From NCBI GenBank assembly GCA_910577785.1, contig CAJTNT010000012.1:28445-92444 (forward strand): a stretch of DNA of 64,000 nucleotides, written 5' to 3'. The notes under the pieces are model-generated. The model did no database searches and was not told where the DNA came from. It saw only the letters and a list, made by a program, of their open reading frames with translations. Shown here one piece after another: positions 1-8,199 of this stretch. The stretch comes from an uncultured Lachnospiraceae bacterium (GTDB lineage: Bacteria > Bacillota > Clostridia > Lachnospirales > Lachnospiraceae). Every line of letters begins with the position of its first letter. Within the stretch, counting starts at the first letter, position 1. The position numbers were made by a program, and so were the translations under genes.

Positions 1-365
1 ACCCAGCGATGGCTTTCCTCCGCGGTTCCTTCCGCCGGAAATTCTTCTGCGACCAGTGTGTAGCCGTCCGCAGATTCTATGGAATGCTTCTGCCGTCTGG
101 CATGTTCCAGCCATTCCCTCGTTTCCTGCAATGCAGCCTGGCGGTTGGCCTGGATGTCCGACGTCTGCACCTGGGCGGCATAGCTTTCCTCTGTGATGCG
201 CTCAAAAGCTTCCAGCCTCTCCATGAAAGAAGGAACCAGGGCAGCGCTTACCAGGAAATATACAAGGAGGAAATAGGCGCACAGCAAAATCAGCAGGACG
301 ATAGCAGCCATTCGGAACAGCTTTTGGGGAAATCTGGGGAAAGGGATGCGGGGCTTGGTTTTCAT
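1..365 (-). CDS. alpha/beta hydrolase, N-terminal part (runs off window)
   Basis: Open minus-strand frame starting at the ATG at 365-363 and continuing past base 1, so only about 121 residues are seen. The start follows an AGGA site about 12 bases upstream. Residues 18-42 form a strong membrane segment (MAAIVLLILLCAYFLL), followed by a charged helical stretch and then SADGYTLVAEEF, the first beta-strands typical of lysophospholipase/cinnamoyl-ester-hydrolase-like alpha/beta hydrolases that are tethered to the membrane in Clostridia. The catalytic Ser, Asp and His would lie outside the window. Family assignment is from this N-terminal pattern only; the substrate cannot be told. Confidence 0.65.
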   Translation of the reverse strand, partial: MKTKPRIPFPRFPQKLFRMAAIVLLILLCAYFLLVYFLVSAALVPSFMERLEAFERITEESYAAQVQTSDIQANRQAALQETREWLEHARRQKHSIESADGYTLVAEEFPAEGTAEESHRW

Positions 366-455
366 AACTTTCGACGTCCTTTTCTAAAATAGTAAGTTAC
401 AGCAGCCTGCAGAATTGCCGTCATATGATATCTTGTCAGCCTGCAGAATGGAAGC

Positions 456-572
456 CATACGATGTTTGGGCGGCCTGTAGAATCTCCGGCTCTACATACG
501 ATGTTTAGGCGGCCTGTAGAATCTCTGGCTCTACATACGATGTTTGGGCGGCCTGTAGAATCTCTGGCTCTA
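456..572. repeat. three tandem 39-bp repeats upstream of the hydrolase gene
   Basis: Three head-to-tail units (456-494, 495-533, 534-572) share CATACGATGTTTGGGCGGCC followed by TGTAGAATCTCTGGCTCTA, with two or three substitutions between units. A more diverged partial unit (CCTGCAGAAT) appears twice just before, at about 400-455. The array lies in the 366-686 gap, between the start of the hydrolase gene and the end of the DUF951 gene. Reading frames exist across it but have no ribosome site or conserved sequence, so I treat it as non-coding. The rest of the gap holds a near-palindrome at 624-642 (AACAGAAACATGTTCTGTT). Confidence 0.85.
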
Positions 573-686
573 TTATACCATTTTTTTAGGGAAATGCAGC
601 AGGTAAATTCTGGGGCTGACAGTAACAGAAACATGTTCTGTTCGGGATGTAACAGTAATTTGCCAGCCATCTTTCCTGACACACGC

Positions 687-896
687 TCAAAAGCCTTCGT
701 CCCCGCTTTCTTCTTTTTTTCGGATTCCACGCAAATTTTTTTCTACTAATTTTCTTGCCAGCATCACCTGATGGCTGCAGCCTAGGCATTTCAGGCGGAA
801 ATCCGCCCCCACCCGAAGCACCTCCCACTCGTTGCTGCCACAGGGATGCTGCTTTTTCAGACGCACAATATCCCCTACTTCAAACGGTATCGGCAT
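687..896 (-). CDS. DUF951 domain-containing protein
   Basis: 69-residue protein beginning MPIPFEVGDIVRLKKQHPCG, with CGSNEWEVLRVGADFRLKC and a second cysteine pair region CLGCSHQV. This is the usual size and sequence pattern of the small DUF951 family of Firmicutes, which has no established function; the four cysteines suggest metal or nucleic-acid binding, but that is inference. The start at 896 follows AAGGAAGGGGAAG; the longer frame reaching 992 would overlap the upstream gene and lacks family similarity. It sits 64 bases after the SIR2 gene and probably shares its transcript. Confidence 0.85.
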   Translation of the reverse strand: MPIPFEVGDIVRLKKQHPCGSNEWEVLRVGADFRLKCLGCSHQVMLARKLVEKNLRGIRKKEESGDEGF

Positions 897-960
897 ATCT
901 TCTTCCCCTTCCTTAATCGTAGTATGCTGGCCGCTTGCCACGCATAAGCGCAATGCCGCG

Positions 961-1704
961 CTATCGCTCGATCTTCGCAAACAGTTCCCCAATGCTCTCC
1001 TGCAGCGTCAGATCCGCCATGCCATCCCTGGGCGTGGGAGTCTTATTTACCAATACAAGCTTATTGCCGCGGTAATAATCCACCAGGCCTGCAGCAGGGT
1101 ATACTGCAAGGGAGGTTCCCCCGATAATCAGCATATCCGCATGATGAATGTAGGATATGGCTTCCTGGATTACCTGGTTATCCAGGCCTTCTTCATAGAG
1201 CACCACATCCGGCTTAATCTCCCCGCCGCATTTCTCACAGCGCGGCGCCCCTTGGCTGCGGAGGACATATTGGGCGTCATAAAATGCATGGCAGGACTCA
1301 CAGTAATTGCGGTGGACGCTCCCATGGAGCTCCAAGACCTTCTTGCTGCCAGCCAGCTGGTGCAGGCCGTCAATGTTCTGCGTAATAACTGCTTTTACCT
1401 TCCCCGCCTCCTCTAGCTCCGCCAGCTTCTTGTGCGCCATATTGGGCTGCGCATCCAGGCAGAGCATCTTGTTGCGGTAAAAGCGGTAGAACTCCTCCGG
1501 CTTCCTGCGGTAAAAGGTATGGCTGAGGATGGTTTCCGGAGGATAATCGTATTCCTGGTTATAGAGGCCGTCCACACTGCGGAAATCCGGGATCCCGCTC
1601 TCCGTAGACACGCCTGCCCCGCCGAAGAATACGATATTGTCAGATTCCTTGACCATTTCTAAAAATAACTGTATCTTTTCTTCTCTCTGTTTTTGTAATG
1701 ACAT
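961..1704 (-). CDS. cobB: NAD-dependent protein deacylase, SIR2 family
   Basis: 247-residue sirtuin. It removes acyl groups from lysines of proteins using NAD+. Visible family features in order: the NAD-binding loop GGAGVSTESGIPDFRS near the N-terminus, TQNIDGLH with the conserved Asn/Asp, the catalytic His in ELHGSV, the zinc site CESCH...CEKC, then IGGTSLAVYPAAGL and LVNKTPTP. Length is normal for bacterial class U/III sirtuins. The start chosen (1704) has GGGGGCAGAGAG just upstream; an in-frame ATG at 1722 has no ribosome site. Neighbours on the same strand are DUF951 downstream and a class B sortase further on; no functional link is evident. Confidence 0.95.
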   Translation of the reverse strand: MSLQKQREEKIQLFLEMVKESDNIVFFGGAGVSTESGIPDFRSVDGLYNQEYDYPPETILSHTFYRRKPEEFYRFYRNKMLCLDAQPNMAHKKLAELEEAGKVKAVITQNIDGLHQLAGSKKVLELHGSVHRNYCESCHAFYDAQYVLRSQGAPRCEKCGGEIKPDVVLYEEGLDNQVIQEAISYIHHADMLIIGGTSLAVYPAAGLVDYYRGNKLVLVNKTPTPRDGMADLTLQESIGELFAKIER

Positions 1705-1810
1705 CTCTCTGCCCCCAATCATATTATCATTTAATCGTTATACACGCAGCTGATATATCTGCCCCTTGATGCATGCGTTCTTTCTTACCTAAGTATATCC
1801 ATCCCGCAGC

Positions 1811-2578
1811 TTATGGCTGCTTGCGGCTGTCCTCCACCAACACGGCATGCACCAGGCAGCGGTAATCATGGCCGGCTGGCGTACAGGTCATTAAAGTGAC
1901 GGACTTTTGGGAAATATCCGGCGTGACGCCTGTGTCGTAATAGCTTTTAGACTTGACGGTTTCCAGCCATTTGGAAAATTCCTCCTCCCCCTCAATCCGA
2001 TACGAGAAGGACTCTGTCCCCAGCCTGGCCACATGGCAGGAATAAATCTGGTAACGCAGCATGCCCTCTGGCGTATAGATCACAAATTCCGGGTTTTTAC
2101 GGAAGGTATCCTCTTCCTGATAGCGGTTCAGCTTGGCAAACATAGACTTGTTCTTCATGTTATGGCCATAGACAAAGGTGTTGTTGTCGCTGAAATCCGG
2201 TGAATTTTCCACCTCCACAAAGATACATCCGCTGGCATTCTCCGCCTTGTCAAAGGTATGCTTCAGGTAGTAATCATTGTCCTCGCCCTGCACAATCGGA
2301 TAGCTGATTTCCATTCCAGGAATTACAATCCACCCGATGATATCCGGATTCACTTTCCGCAGGGCTTCAAAATCCACCGGCATCTCCCCCTCCCTGTAAG
2401 AGCCGTCTTCGCCAATGGATACATACTCTTCCAAAGATTCATAGACTTTTTCCCCCTGACGGTATTCCAGGAGAGGGCCTCCGATTTTTACTAAGGAAAA
2501 AATAAATACTGCCAGCACGGGCAAGATGAACAGGATGGGGAGCATACTCCTTTTCTTCTTTTTCTCCATGGTAATCAC
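1811..2578 (-). CDS. srtB: class B sortase
   Basis: 255-residue membrane-anchored transpeptidase that would join surface proteins to the cell wall. An N-terminal basic patch and membrane segment (residues about 12-30) are followed by the sortase B fold: PDIIGWIVIPGMEISYP, the catalytic His in YGHNM, and the catalytic Cys and Arg in TLMTCTPAGHDYRCLVHAVL. Length and motifs fit class B rather than the pilus-building class C enzyme at 53.2-54.5 kb. Translation may begin at GTG 2578 or at ATG 2569; the AAAGGA site is 4 bases before the first and 13 before the second. No sorting-signal substrate is next to it, so it may act on remote genes such as the surface proteins at 48.8-50.7 kb. Confidence 0.93.
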   Translation of the reverse strand: MITMEKKKKRSMLPILFILPVLAVFIFSLVKIGGPLLEYRQGEKVYESLEEYVSIGEDGSYREGEMPVDFEALRKVNPDIIGWIVIPGMEISYPIVQGEDNDYYLKHTFDKAENASGCIFVEVENSPDFSDNNTFVYGHNMKNKSMFAKLNRYQEEDTFRKNPEFVIYTPEGMLRYQIYSCHVARLGTESFSYRIEGEEEFSKWLETVKSKSYYDTGVTPDISQKSVTLMTCTPAGHDYRCLVHAVLVEDSRKQP

Positions 2579-2627
2579 TCATTCCTTTCCTTTCTCGCAT
2601 TGCAAGTAGAAATTTTTGTATGGGTTA

Positions 2628-2656
2628 AGTATAATGTATTTATAGGGAATTTTCAA
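2628..2656 (-). promoter_or_regulatory. sigma-A-type promoter of the class B sortase gene
   Basis: On the minus strand TTGAAA (2651-2656) and TATACT (2628-2633) are separated by 17 bases, with the -10 about 50 bases before the gene start. Confidence 0.7.
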
Positions 2657-2742
2657 GAGGAAGGGGGATTTTCATGCCGAAGTAATAGCGATGGGCGATA
2701 CGTGCATAAAATGATGCAAGTTTATTGGAGAGGAAACATAGT

Positions 2743-3726
2743 ATGAAAATTGCAGATATGCATTGCGACACAATTTCACGGATTTTAAAAAACAGAAGAA
2801 GATGGGATTCTGCCTTGTATAGCAGCTTTATTTTGCGCAGCAATCCGTTTCAGGTAGATTTAGAGAAAATGGGGCGTTCTGGATATGTGCTTCAGAACTT
2901 TGCTATATTTGTAGATTTTGGGGAGACAGAACACCCGATCCAGGACTGTTGGGAACAGATTCGGATTTTCCAGGAGGAAATGGCGAAAAACCGGGACTTG
3001 ATTTCCCCAGCGGCCACTTATGGGGAAATCGTCCAGAACCAGCGTGAAGGGAAGATGTCGGCGCTGATGACGCTGGAGGAAGGCGCGCTGTGCCAAGGCA
3101 GCCTGGAACGGCTGCGGCAGTTCTACAACATTGGCGTACGCATGATGACATTTACCTGGAATTACCCCAACAGCCTGGGGGATCCTGCGCAGAACAACCT
3201 GGGACGCAGCCACCAGGGGCTTACCCCGCTTGGCATGGAATTTTTAGAGGAAATGGAACGGCTGGGGATGATCCCGGATGTCTCCCATCTGTCTGACCAA
3301 GGCATCCGGGACGTATGCCGGCTTGCCAGAAAGCCTTTCTGCGCCAGCCACTCCAACGCCCGTTCCCTCTGCCCGCATGGACGCAACCTGCCAGATACGC
3401 TCATCCGCGGCATCAGCGAGCGCGGCGGGATCATTGGCGCAAATTATTATGGGGCGTTTCTGGATCCAAAACCAGATTCACTGGGGCGTTTTTACAGCGC
3501 TGCAGCCAAAATCGCAGACCATATCCGTCATATTTCCAATATCGGAGGCATATCTTGTATTGGCCTGGGCTCTGACTTTGACGGGATAGATGAAAATCTG
3601 GAAATGAAAGACTGCAGCCACATGGAGCTGCTGGCACAGGCGCTGCGCAAAAAGGGGTTCCATGAAAGCGAGATAGAAAAGATATTTTATAAAAATGTCC
3701 TCGGCTTTTACCGGGAAACATTATAA
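2743..3726 (+). CDS. membrane dipeptidase, peptidase family M19
   Basis: 327-residue zinc dipeptidase of the renal dipeptidase (M19) family, expected to cleave dipeptides including those with D-residues. Metal ligands are visible: DMHCDT at the N-terminus, the bridging Glu in LMTLEEGAL, His in PDVSHLSD and ASHSNARSL, and the C-terminal Asp in GLGSDFDG. The ATG at 2743 follows TTGGAGAGG at good spacing; a TTG at 2725 is less likely. It lies 31 bases before an NlpC/P60 endopeptidase gene, a pairing that suggests joint release and breakdown of cell-wall peptides. No signal peptide is present, so it is probably cytoplasmic. Confidence 0.93.
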   Translation: MKIADMHCDTISRILKNRRRWDSALYSSFILRSNPFQVDLEKMGRSGYVLQNFAIFVDFGETEHPIQDCWEQIRIFQEEMAKNRDLISPAATYGEIVQNQREGKMSALMTLEEGALCQGSLERLRQFYNIGVRMMTFTWNYPNSLGDPAQNNLGRSHQGLTPLGMEFLEEMERLGMIPDVSHLSDQGIRDVCRLARKPFCASHSNARSLCPHGRNLPDTLIRGISERGGIIGANYYGAFLDPKPDSLGRFYSAAAKIADHIRHISNIGGISCIGLGSDFDGIDENLEMKDCSHMELLAQALRKKGFHESEIEKIFYKNVLGFYRETL

Positions 3727-3757
3727 AAAGCGAAACTTGCACAAAGAGAGGTGCCTT

Positions 3758-4645
3758 ATGCAAAAAGCCATTATTACCGTACCCAAAGCCACGCTCTATG
3801 AGACGGCGCAGGGCTGCGGCGTTGCGGACGAACTGCTGTCTGGCTGGATTATCAAAATCAGGCAGTCCTGGAAAGACCGGATGGAAGTCACAACCCACTA
3901 TGGGTACAGCGGGTGGCTGAAAACATCTGCCATACGTCCCCTTCTCCCAGAGGAACACCGCCTATGGAATCCAATTGGCCATGAGCCGCCCCCTGTCCAG
4001 GAGCAGGGCTGCCACTTGGACGCAAATTATGCCGCCATGATCTGCCATACGATCATTGATGTGCTGGAATGCCCTAAGGTACAGGCAAAAGTCCTGTCCA
4101 CACTCTTTATGGGGAGCGCTGTCATCCCCCTGGGAAGCCCCATAGATGGCTGGCAGAAAATCCAGCTGGCGGATAAGCGCTGCGGATATGTGCCTGCCTC
4201 CGCCATCCTCAAACCGCCCCTTTGCTTTCCTGATCAGGAGAGCTTCCGCTCCGGCATTCTGGGCTATGCCCGTTCCTATCTGGGCGCCCCCTACCGCTGG
4301 GGCGGCAAGACCCGGGAAGGCATCGACTGTTCGGGGCTTACCTTTATGAGTTATTACATGTGCGGCGTTTCTATTTACCGGGATGCTGCGATTGTGGAGG
4401 GATACCCTGTCCACGCAATCCCCCTCTCCCAGATACAGCCTGCCGACCTGCTCTATTTTCCTTCCCATATCGCCCTGTACCTGGGAAACGGACTCTACAT
4501 CCATTCCACGGGAAATATACATACCTTTGGCTGCACCATCAACAGCCTGAACCCCAAGGATGCCAATTTCCGGGCAGACCTGGCTGAGCGCCTGCAGGGA
4601 GCCGGGAGCATATTCCCTTGCGGGGATCCTAATCTAAATTCATAA
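3758..4645 (+). CDS. NlpC/P60 endopeptidase with SH3-like domains (YkfC-like)
   Basis: 295-residue cysteine peptidase with two N-terminal SH3-like segments (around residues 5-65 and 80-150) and a C-terminal NlpC/P60 domain. The catalytic Cys is in GIDCSGL, the His in PSHIALYLG and the third polar residue is the His in YIHST. This architecture matches gamma-D-glutamyl-diamino-acid endopeptidases such as YkfC that process cell-wall peptides. The start at 3758 has AGAGAGGTG upstream. There is no signal peptide. Together with the M19 dipeptidase just upstream it looks like a murein-peptide recycling pair; substrate specificity is inferred. Confidence 0.9.
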   Translation: MQKAIITVPKATLYETAQGCGVADELLSGWIIKIRQSWKDRMEVTTHYGYSGWLKTSAIRPLLPEEHRLWNPIGHEPPPVQEQGCHLDANYAAMICHTIIDVLECPKVQAKVLSTLFMGSAVIPLGSPIDGWQKIQLADKRCGYVPASAILKPPLCFPDQESFRSGILGYARSYLGAPYRWGGKTREGIDCSGLTFMSYYMCGVSIYRDAAIVEGYPVHAIPLSQIQPADLLYFPSHIALYLGNGLYIHSTGNIHTFGCTINSLNPKDANFRADLAERLQGAGSIFPCGDPNLNS

Positions 4646-4678
4646 ACCCGTTATATCACGCCAAATCTGCTGCACACG

Positions 4679-4721
4679 AAAAAGGCTGCATGGATATCAT
4701 TTCATCTCATGCAGCCTTTTT
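4679..4721 (+). terminator. rho-independent terminator
   Basis: Perfect 14-bp stem AAAAAGGCTGCATG / CATGCAGCCTTTTT around a 15-base loop, ending in a T-run, 33 bases after the NlpC/P60 stop. Confidence 0.93.
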
Positions 4722-5640
4722 AAAATATACTGTCCACTGGACTTTACCTCATTCTTTCCGAAATCTCCATTCTTCACTCAGATTTCTTACTGCCTCTGGA
4801 TAGACCTATACGCATTCGTCTTAAACCTCTTCCAAACAAATCCTCAACTCCTGAATACTGTATGTCTTTTTCGACAATTCCTTGTGCAGGCTATCTGATC
4901 GGGAATCCTTTTGATTTCATTTGTTATACCTAAATCCCATCCACCTTGCATCTGCTGCTGTAAACTACTCCGTGAAACTTCTGTGTGGGGAAATTCAATC
5001 CCTGCCATTTTTCTCAGTTTATCTTCCCATTCCGAAAATACAAGCTCGGATATCATCCGTACGAAAATACCTCTATCTGAGGCTTCCCATTTCGGGGTTC
5101 TGGAAACACCTTATCCACCTGCTCTCCAGTACCTTCAGCCGCTTTCTCTAAATCCGAAAATACAACTTCAGATTTCATCCTATTGCTTAAAATCATCCTT
5201 GTATTTTCTGAACTTGATGCCGCAGTTTTAGGATTACCTTACTAGCGAGGTTTCTGCTGCCCTTTCATCTAAAATGTTCCACCCTTCTGGGGATTTCTGC
5301 TACAAAACAACAACCTTATTGTATTTTCCCATTCCGAAAATTCGCTTCTGAAATATGACACTTCTTAAATTGTCCTCTCTCAGAAATCCAACTTTCATTT
5401 TCCATCTGCAAAGCTTCTGTGAAATGGAATTCTTAGTAACTACGCTTTCTTGTATCTCTAATCTTGCCTTTGGGGGAGTAAATTTAAGTTTTTGGTGGTC
5501 CGTACCTTCCTTTCTTAAAAATTATGGGGTAATTCGTTCTCTTGCCTTTGGTCTGTACCTCCTGTTTCTTTTTGATGTATTCATTATATCTCACAGAAAA
5601 GGAAATGTCAACAATTATTTTGAATTTTTATAATTAAAGG
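4722..5640. other. gene-free stretch with degenerate minus-strand repeats; possible decayed coding region
   Basis: No intact gene is recognisable between 4722 and the M56 gene stop at 5922. On the minus strand four diverged copies of a module reading roughly ATGAAATCTGAAGTTGTATT then TTCGGAATGG occur at about 5329-5362, 5147-5180, 5026-5058 and 4750-4785. Two copies translate to related peptides (MKSEVVFSDLE and MISELVFSEWE) but stops and frame changes break the frames every 40-70 codons. It reads like the remains of a repeat-containing gene, or a non-coding repeat cluster; I cannot name the ancestor. From 5640 to 5888 I see only a GC-rich imperfect hairpin (about 5768-5820). Confidence 0.35.
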
Positions 5641-5888
5641 TACTTATAACTAAATTATTATTTATAAGTGTTTGAATATTCTGATAATTATAGCCGAATG
5701 CATAAAGGAATGGGGCGCCGCTTTGATTTTTCCTTTTCATGGAGCGGGAAGAGGCCTTACGAATCGCTGTGGAGGCGGGAGGCTCAGACAAAAACACACT
5801 CCCGCCCCCTCCCGCCACAGATTAAAAACCGCTATTACTTTGGCAGTGAAATACCGTAGTGAAAGTAACTTTGTTTGCTACTCTTTTA

Positions 5889-6121
5889 TGACTGCTGTGA
5901 CCGCTGATGGACGGCTGCCTTCTATAGCTGCCCCCTTGGCGGACGGCTGCCTTCTTCTACGAATGCCGTGACCGTTGATGAACTGCTGCCTTCTTCTACG
6001 AATGCCGTGACCGTTGATGGACGGCTGCCTTCTATAGCTGCCCCCTTGGCGGACGGCTGCCTGCCGGGCTCTTCTGCTGCCCCCTTGGCGGACGGCTGCC
6101 TGCCGGGCTCTTCTGCTGCCG
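5889..6121. repeat. nested 39-bp tandem repeats at the 3' end of the M56 gene
   Basis: Two kinds of 39-bp unit alternate. GCTGCCCCCTTGGCGGACGG followed by CTGCCTGCCGGGCTCTTCT is repeated at about 6040-6118, and TTCTTCTACGAATGCCGTGA followed by CCGTTGATGGACGGCTGCC at about 5952-6030. A further copy of the same material extends beyond the stop codon (5922) to about 5889. The units encode EEPGRQPSAKGAA and GSRPSTVTAFVEE. The last coding copy is read in a different frame from the earlier ones and that frame supplies the stop. Confidence 0.85.
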
Positions 6122-7628
6122 CTTTAACGTCAGATTGGCTATCTTCCATGGCTACTTCTCCGCATACAATGCCGTCGCCTGAAATGCTGGGAAATGCATT
6201 CATAACTTCTTCCACGCTGCCTGTATGGAAGCCGATAATCTCGCCAGATGAGCCGCGGGACACTACAATCCCGATGGAGCCGTCTTCTATATAAAAACGG
6301 CGGTAGGTATTTGGCGTTATTTCATCCTTAAAATACCCTACAGCCTCCCCTTGGTACATCAGGCGTCCCGGATCTTCCTGGAAGCTTAGGCCAAATTTTT
6401 CATATTCTGGAAATTCTTCACTGGCGGCAATGTTGTACATCAGCTGTTCCATTGCGCTTTTCGTGTATTCCATCCCTGTGTATACTGAGCCATTCACAGA
6501 CTCCTCTGCCGTCTGATCGGTATGATTCCCAACATCCTGTTTCTCCGTTATAGGCGTCATGGCAAATATGGTCGTAACCCCTGCTACTATTACGCCCGCC
6601 GCCAAGGCTGCCCCTACTGTCTGCTTCTTCATCCTCATAATCAATGTAATCCTTTCTTCTATATTTGTTCCGCTAAAACTACTCCCAAGAAGCATGCGGC
6701 TGCCCTTGTTTTCTTCCATCTGGATAAGTGCAGACGCATATTCTGCCCTGAAGGCAAATCCATACCGTCGGACTACCCTTGCATCACATAACAATTCTAT
6801 ATCCTGGTTCGCCAAAGCCTGCATGCGCCATACCAGCGGATTGAACCAATGGACACAGGTGGCCGCAGCCAGAACCAGCTTCTTTGCCGCATCAAAATGC
6901 CGGATATGCTCCGCTTCATGTGCCAGCGCAAATTCTAGCTGACGGTCATCTTCCCACACCGTCTTCTTCGGCAAAAGTATCACCGGCCGAAAAATCCCAT
7001 ATGTCAAGGGCGCCTCTACTGCCTCTGACTGCCGTACGGATACCTTCCTCCGCAGCATAAGCGTCTCTTGCCACTCCCGGACAAAGGCATCCTCGATCGG
7101 AAGTGAAAAGCGGAACTCCCTACGGCACCTAATGTATGCCTTGAGATAAAAGAAAACACATGCCAGCAGTCCCACTCCATAAACAAAATTCCATACGGAT
7201 TCCAGGGTTTTTCCTATCGTTAGAAAAATGCCCGCACTCTTCCCCTTTTCCAGCCAGACACCCTCCAAGCTGCCAATGCCTCCATCGAATCCCGTCTTTC
7301 CTTCTACGGCTCCATTTCCTCCCACGGTTCCTCCTGCGCCATCCATGGTTCCATTTTCTTCCGCAGCTCCTGCCGCGCCATCCACCATTTCACTGCCTCT
7401 ATCTAAGGCTCCAGAGACGTCCAACAGCAGATGGGCAGCCCCTTCTTCCGCCCAGCTATAGATATTAAATTCTGAGCTTACCCCCACAGGAAGCAGCAGA
7501 CGGACAGCCGCTACTGCCCACAAGGCTAAAAAACTGCCCCTGGGCATCCTCTTCCAGAGTAATCTGCGTAACACAAGAATGGCAAAGATTAATCCCCCTC
7601 CATAAAAACTCATTTGCCACAGATTCAT
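5922..7628 (-). CDS. M56 family metallopeptidase, BlaR1/MecR1-like antirepressor
   Basis: 568-residue membrane protease. It has N-terminal membrane segments, a Gly/Ala/Glu-rich loop (about residues 70-125), further membrane segments and a cytoplasmic zinc protease domain with HEAEHIRH (HExxH) and a downstream LCDARVV motif; after a fourth membrane segment an extracytoplasmic region of about 200 residues carries a DUF4309-like stretch and ends in repeats. In this family ligand sensing activates the protease, which inactivates the partner BlaI repressor encoded immediately upstream (stop and start 10 bases apart). The start at ATG 7628 follows GAGGTGG; GTG 7637 is less likely. There is no transpeptidase-like penicillin-binding domain, so beta-lactam sensing is not supported. 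The repeat-built C-terminus looks recently reshaped. Confidence 0.9.
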   Translation of the reverse strand: MNLWQMSFYGGGLIFAILVLRRLLWKRMPRGSFLALWAVAAVRLLLPVGVSSEFNIYSWAEEGAAHLLLDVSGALDRGSEMVDGAAGAAEENGTMDGAGGTVGGNGAVEGKTGFDGGIGSLEGVWLEKGKSAGIFLTIGKTLESVWNFVYGVGLLACVFFYLKAYIRCRREFRFSLPIEDAFVREWQETLMLRRKVSVRQSEAVEAPLTYGIFRPVILLPKKTVWEDDRQLEFALAHEAEHIRHFDAAKKLVLAAATCVHWFNPLVWRMQALANQDIELLCDARVVRRYGFAFRAEYASALIQMEENKGSRMLLGSSFSGTNIEERITLIMRMKKQTVGAALAAGVIVAGVTTIFAMTPITEKQDVGNHTDQTAEESVNGSVYTGMEYTKSAMEQLMYNIAASEEFPEYEKFGLSFQEDPGRLMYQGEAVGYFKDEITPNTYRRFYIEDGSIGIVVSRGSSGEIIGFHTGSVEEVMNAFPSISGDGIVCGEVAMEDSQSDVKAAAEEPGRQPSAKGAAEEPGRQPSAKGAAIEGSRPSTVTAFVEEGSSSSTVTAFVEEGSRPPRGQL

Positions 7629-7638
7629 TCCTGCCACC

Positions 7639-7998
7639 TCATTCCAAGTCCTTTACCATCTGCTTCAGGCTCTCAATCTGCTCCCGGGATATCTTCTTCC
7701 TCCCGAGCAATGCTGCAAACAGCTTATCTGCAGAACCATCATAGATTTTGTTAATCAGCTCATCTGTCTCCGCTTCCTGCACCAGTTCTTTTGGAATCAG
7801 CGCATGGCACATAAATTTGGGCTCTGAGCGTTCAATCGCCCCTTTTTGGATGCATCTCTTAATCAGCGTATATGTCGTGTTCTTGTTCCAGCCTACTTCT
7901 TCCTTCAGCACTTCCGCAATATGCTTGGCTGTAACATCCCCCTCCCGCCACAATACGCCCATTACTTTCAGTTCTGAGTCAAATAGTTTCACTTCCAT
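7639..7998 (-). CDS. BlaI/MecI/CopY family transcriptional repressor
   Basis: 119-residue winged-helix repressor starting MEVKLFDSELKVM, with the recognition region KNTTYTLIKRCIQKG and a C-terminal dimerisation helix rich in Glu and Lys. The start at 7998 follows AAGGAGG; the longer frame to 8061 would begin inside the promoter. In this family the dimer binds ACTAC-type palindromes and is cleaved or displaced when the M56 partner is activated. The operator-promoter directly upstream fits autoregulation of this gene and the M56 gene. Confidence 0.93.
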   Translation of the reverse strand: MEVKLFDSELKVMGVLWREGDVTAKHIAEVLKEEVGWNKNTTYTLIKRCIQKGAIERSEPKFMCHALIPKELVQEAETDELINKIYDGSADKLFAALLGRKKISREQIESLKQMVKDLE

Positions 7999-8032
7999 CC
8001 TATGCCTCCTTCCTGTAAATCCTGCTATATTT

Positions 8033-8061
8033 ATACTACCACAGTAGTCTATTTGTGTCAA
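8033..8061 (-). promoter_or_regulatory. promoter with overlapping BlaI-type operator
   Basis: On the minus strand TTGACA (8056-8061) and TAGTAT (8033-8038) are 17 bases apart. The perfect palindrome ACTAC-CACA-GTAGT at 8035-8048 lies over the -10 and spacer. BlaI/MecI operators have the half-site TACTAC, so binding here would block transcription of the repressor-protease operon. Confidence 0.85.
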
Positions 8062-8094
8062 TGCTTTTATGGAACATAATAACTATCTTTTCCC

Positions 8095-8130
8095 CCAAAA
8101 AATACCACTAGCCCTTCAGCCAGTGGTATT
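8095..8130 (-). terminator. terminator of the degV gene
   Basis: Stem ATACCACT (8102-8109) / AGTGGTAT (8122-8129); on the minus strand it runs into TTTTTT then GGGG. Confidence 0.85.
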
Positions 8131-8199
8131 CACCTGTTCCTCTATGCGATTTTATGCTTCTATGTCGTTCTGCGCCCAAAACTGCCTGCCGTCCACGGG

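Noticed and set aside
9..392. Plus-strand open frame over the hydrolase gene
   Set aside because: No ribosome site; it is the complement of a clear alpha/beta hydrolase reading frame on the minus strand.
456..572. CRISPR array
   Set aside because: Units are head-to-tail with no spacers, and no cas genes are present.
687..992. Longer start (MGNCLRR) for the DUF951 protein
   Set aside because: It would overlap the sirtuin gene and add residues unlike the family; the shorter start has a good ribosome site.
5922..7998. Beta-lactam resistance system
   Set aside because: The M56 protein has no penicillin-binding domain and no beta-lactamase or PBP2a gene is near; only the generic BlaI/M56 switch is supported.
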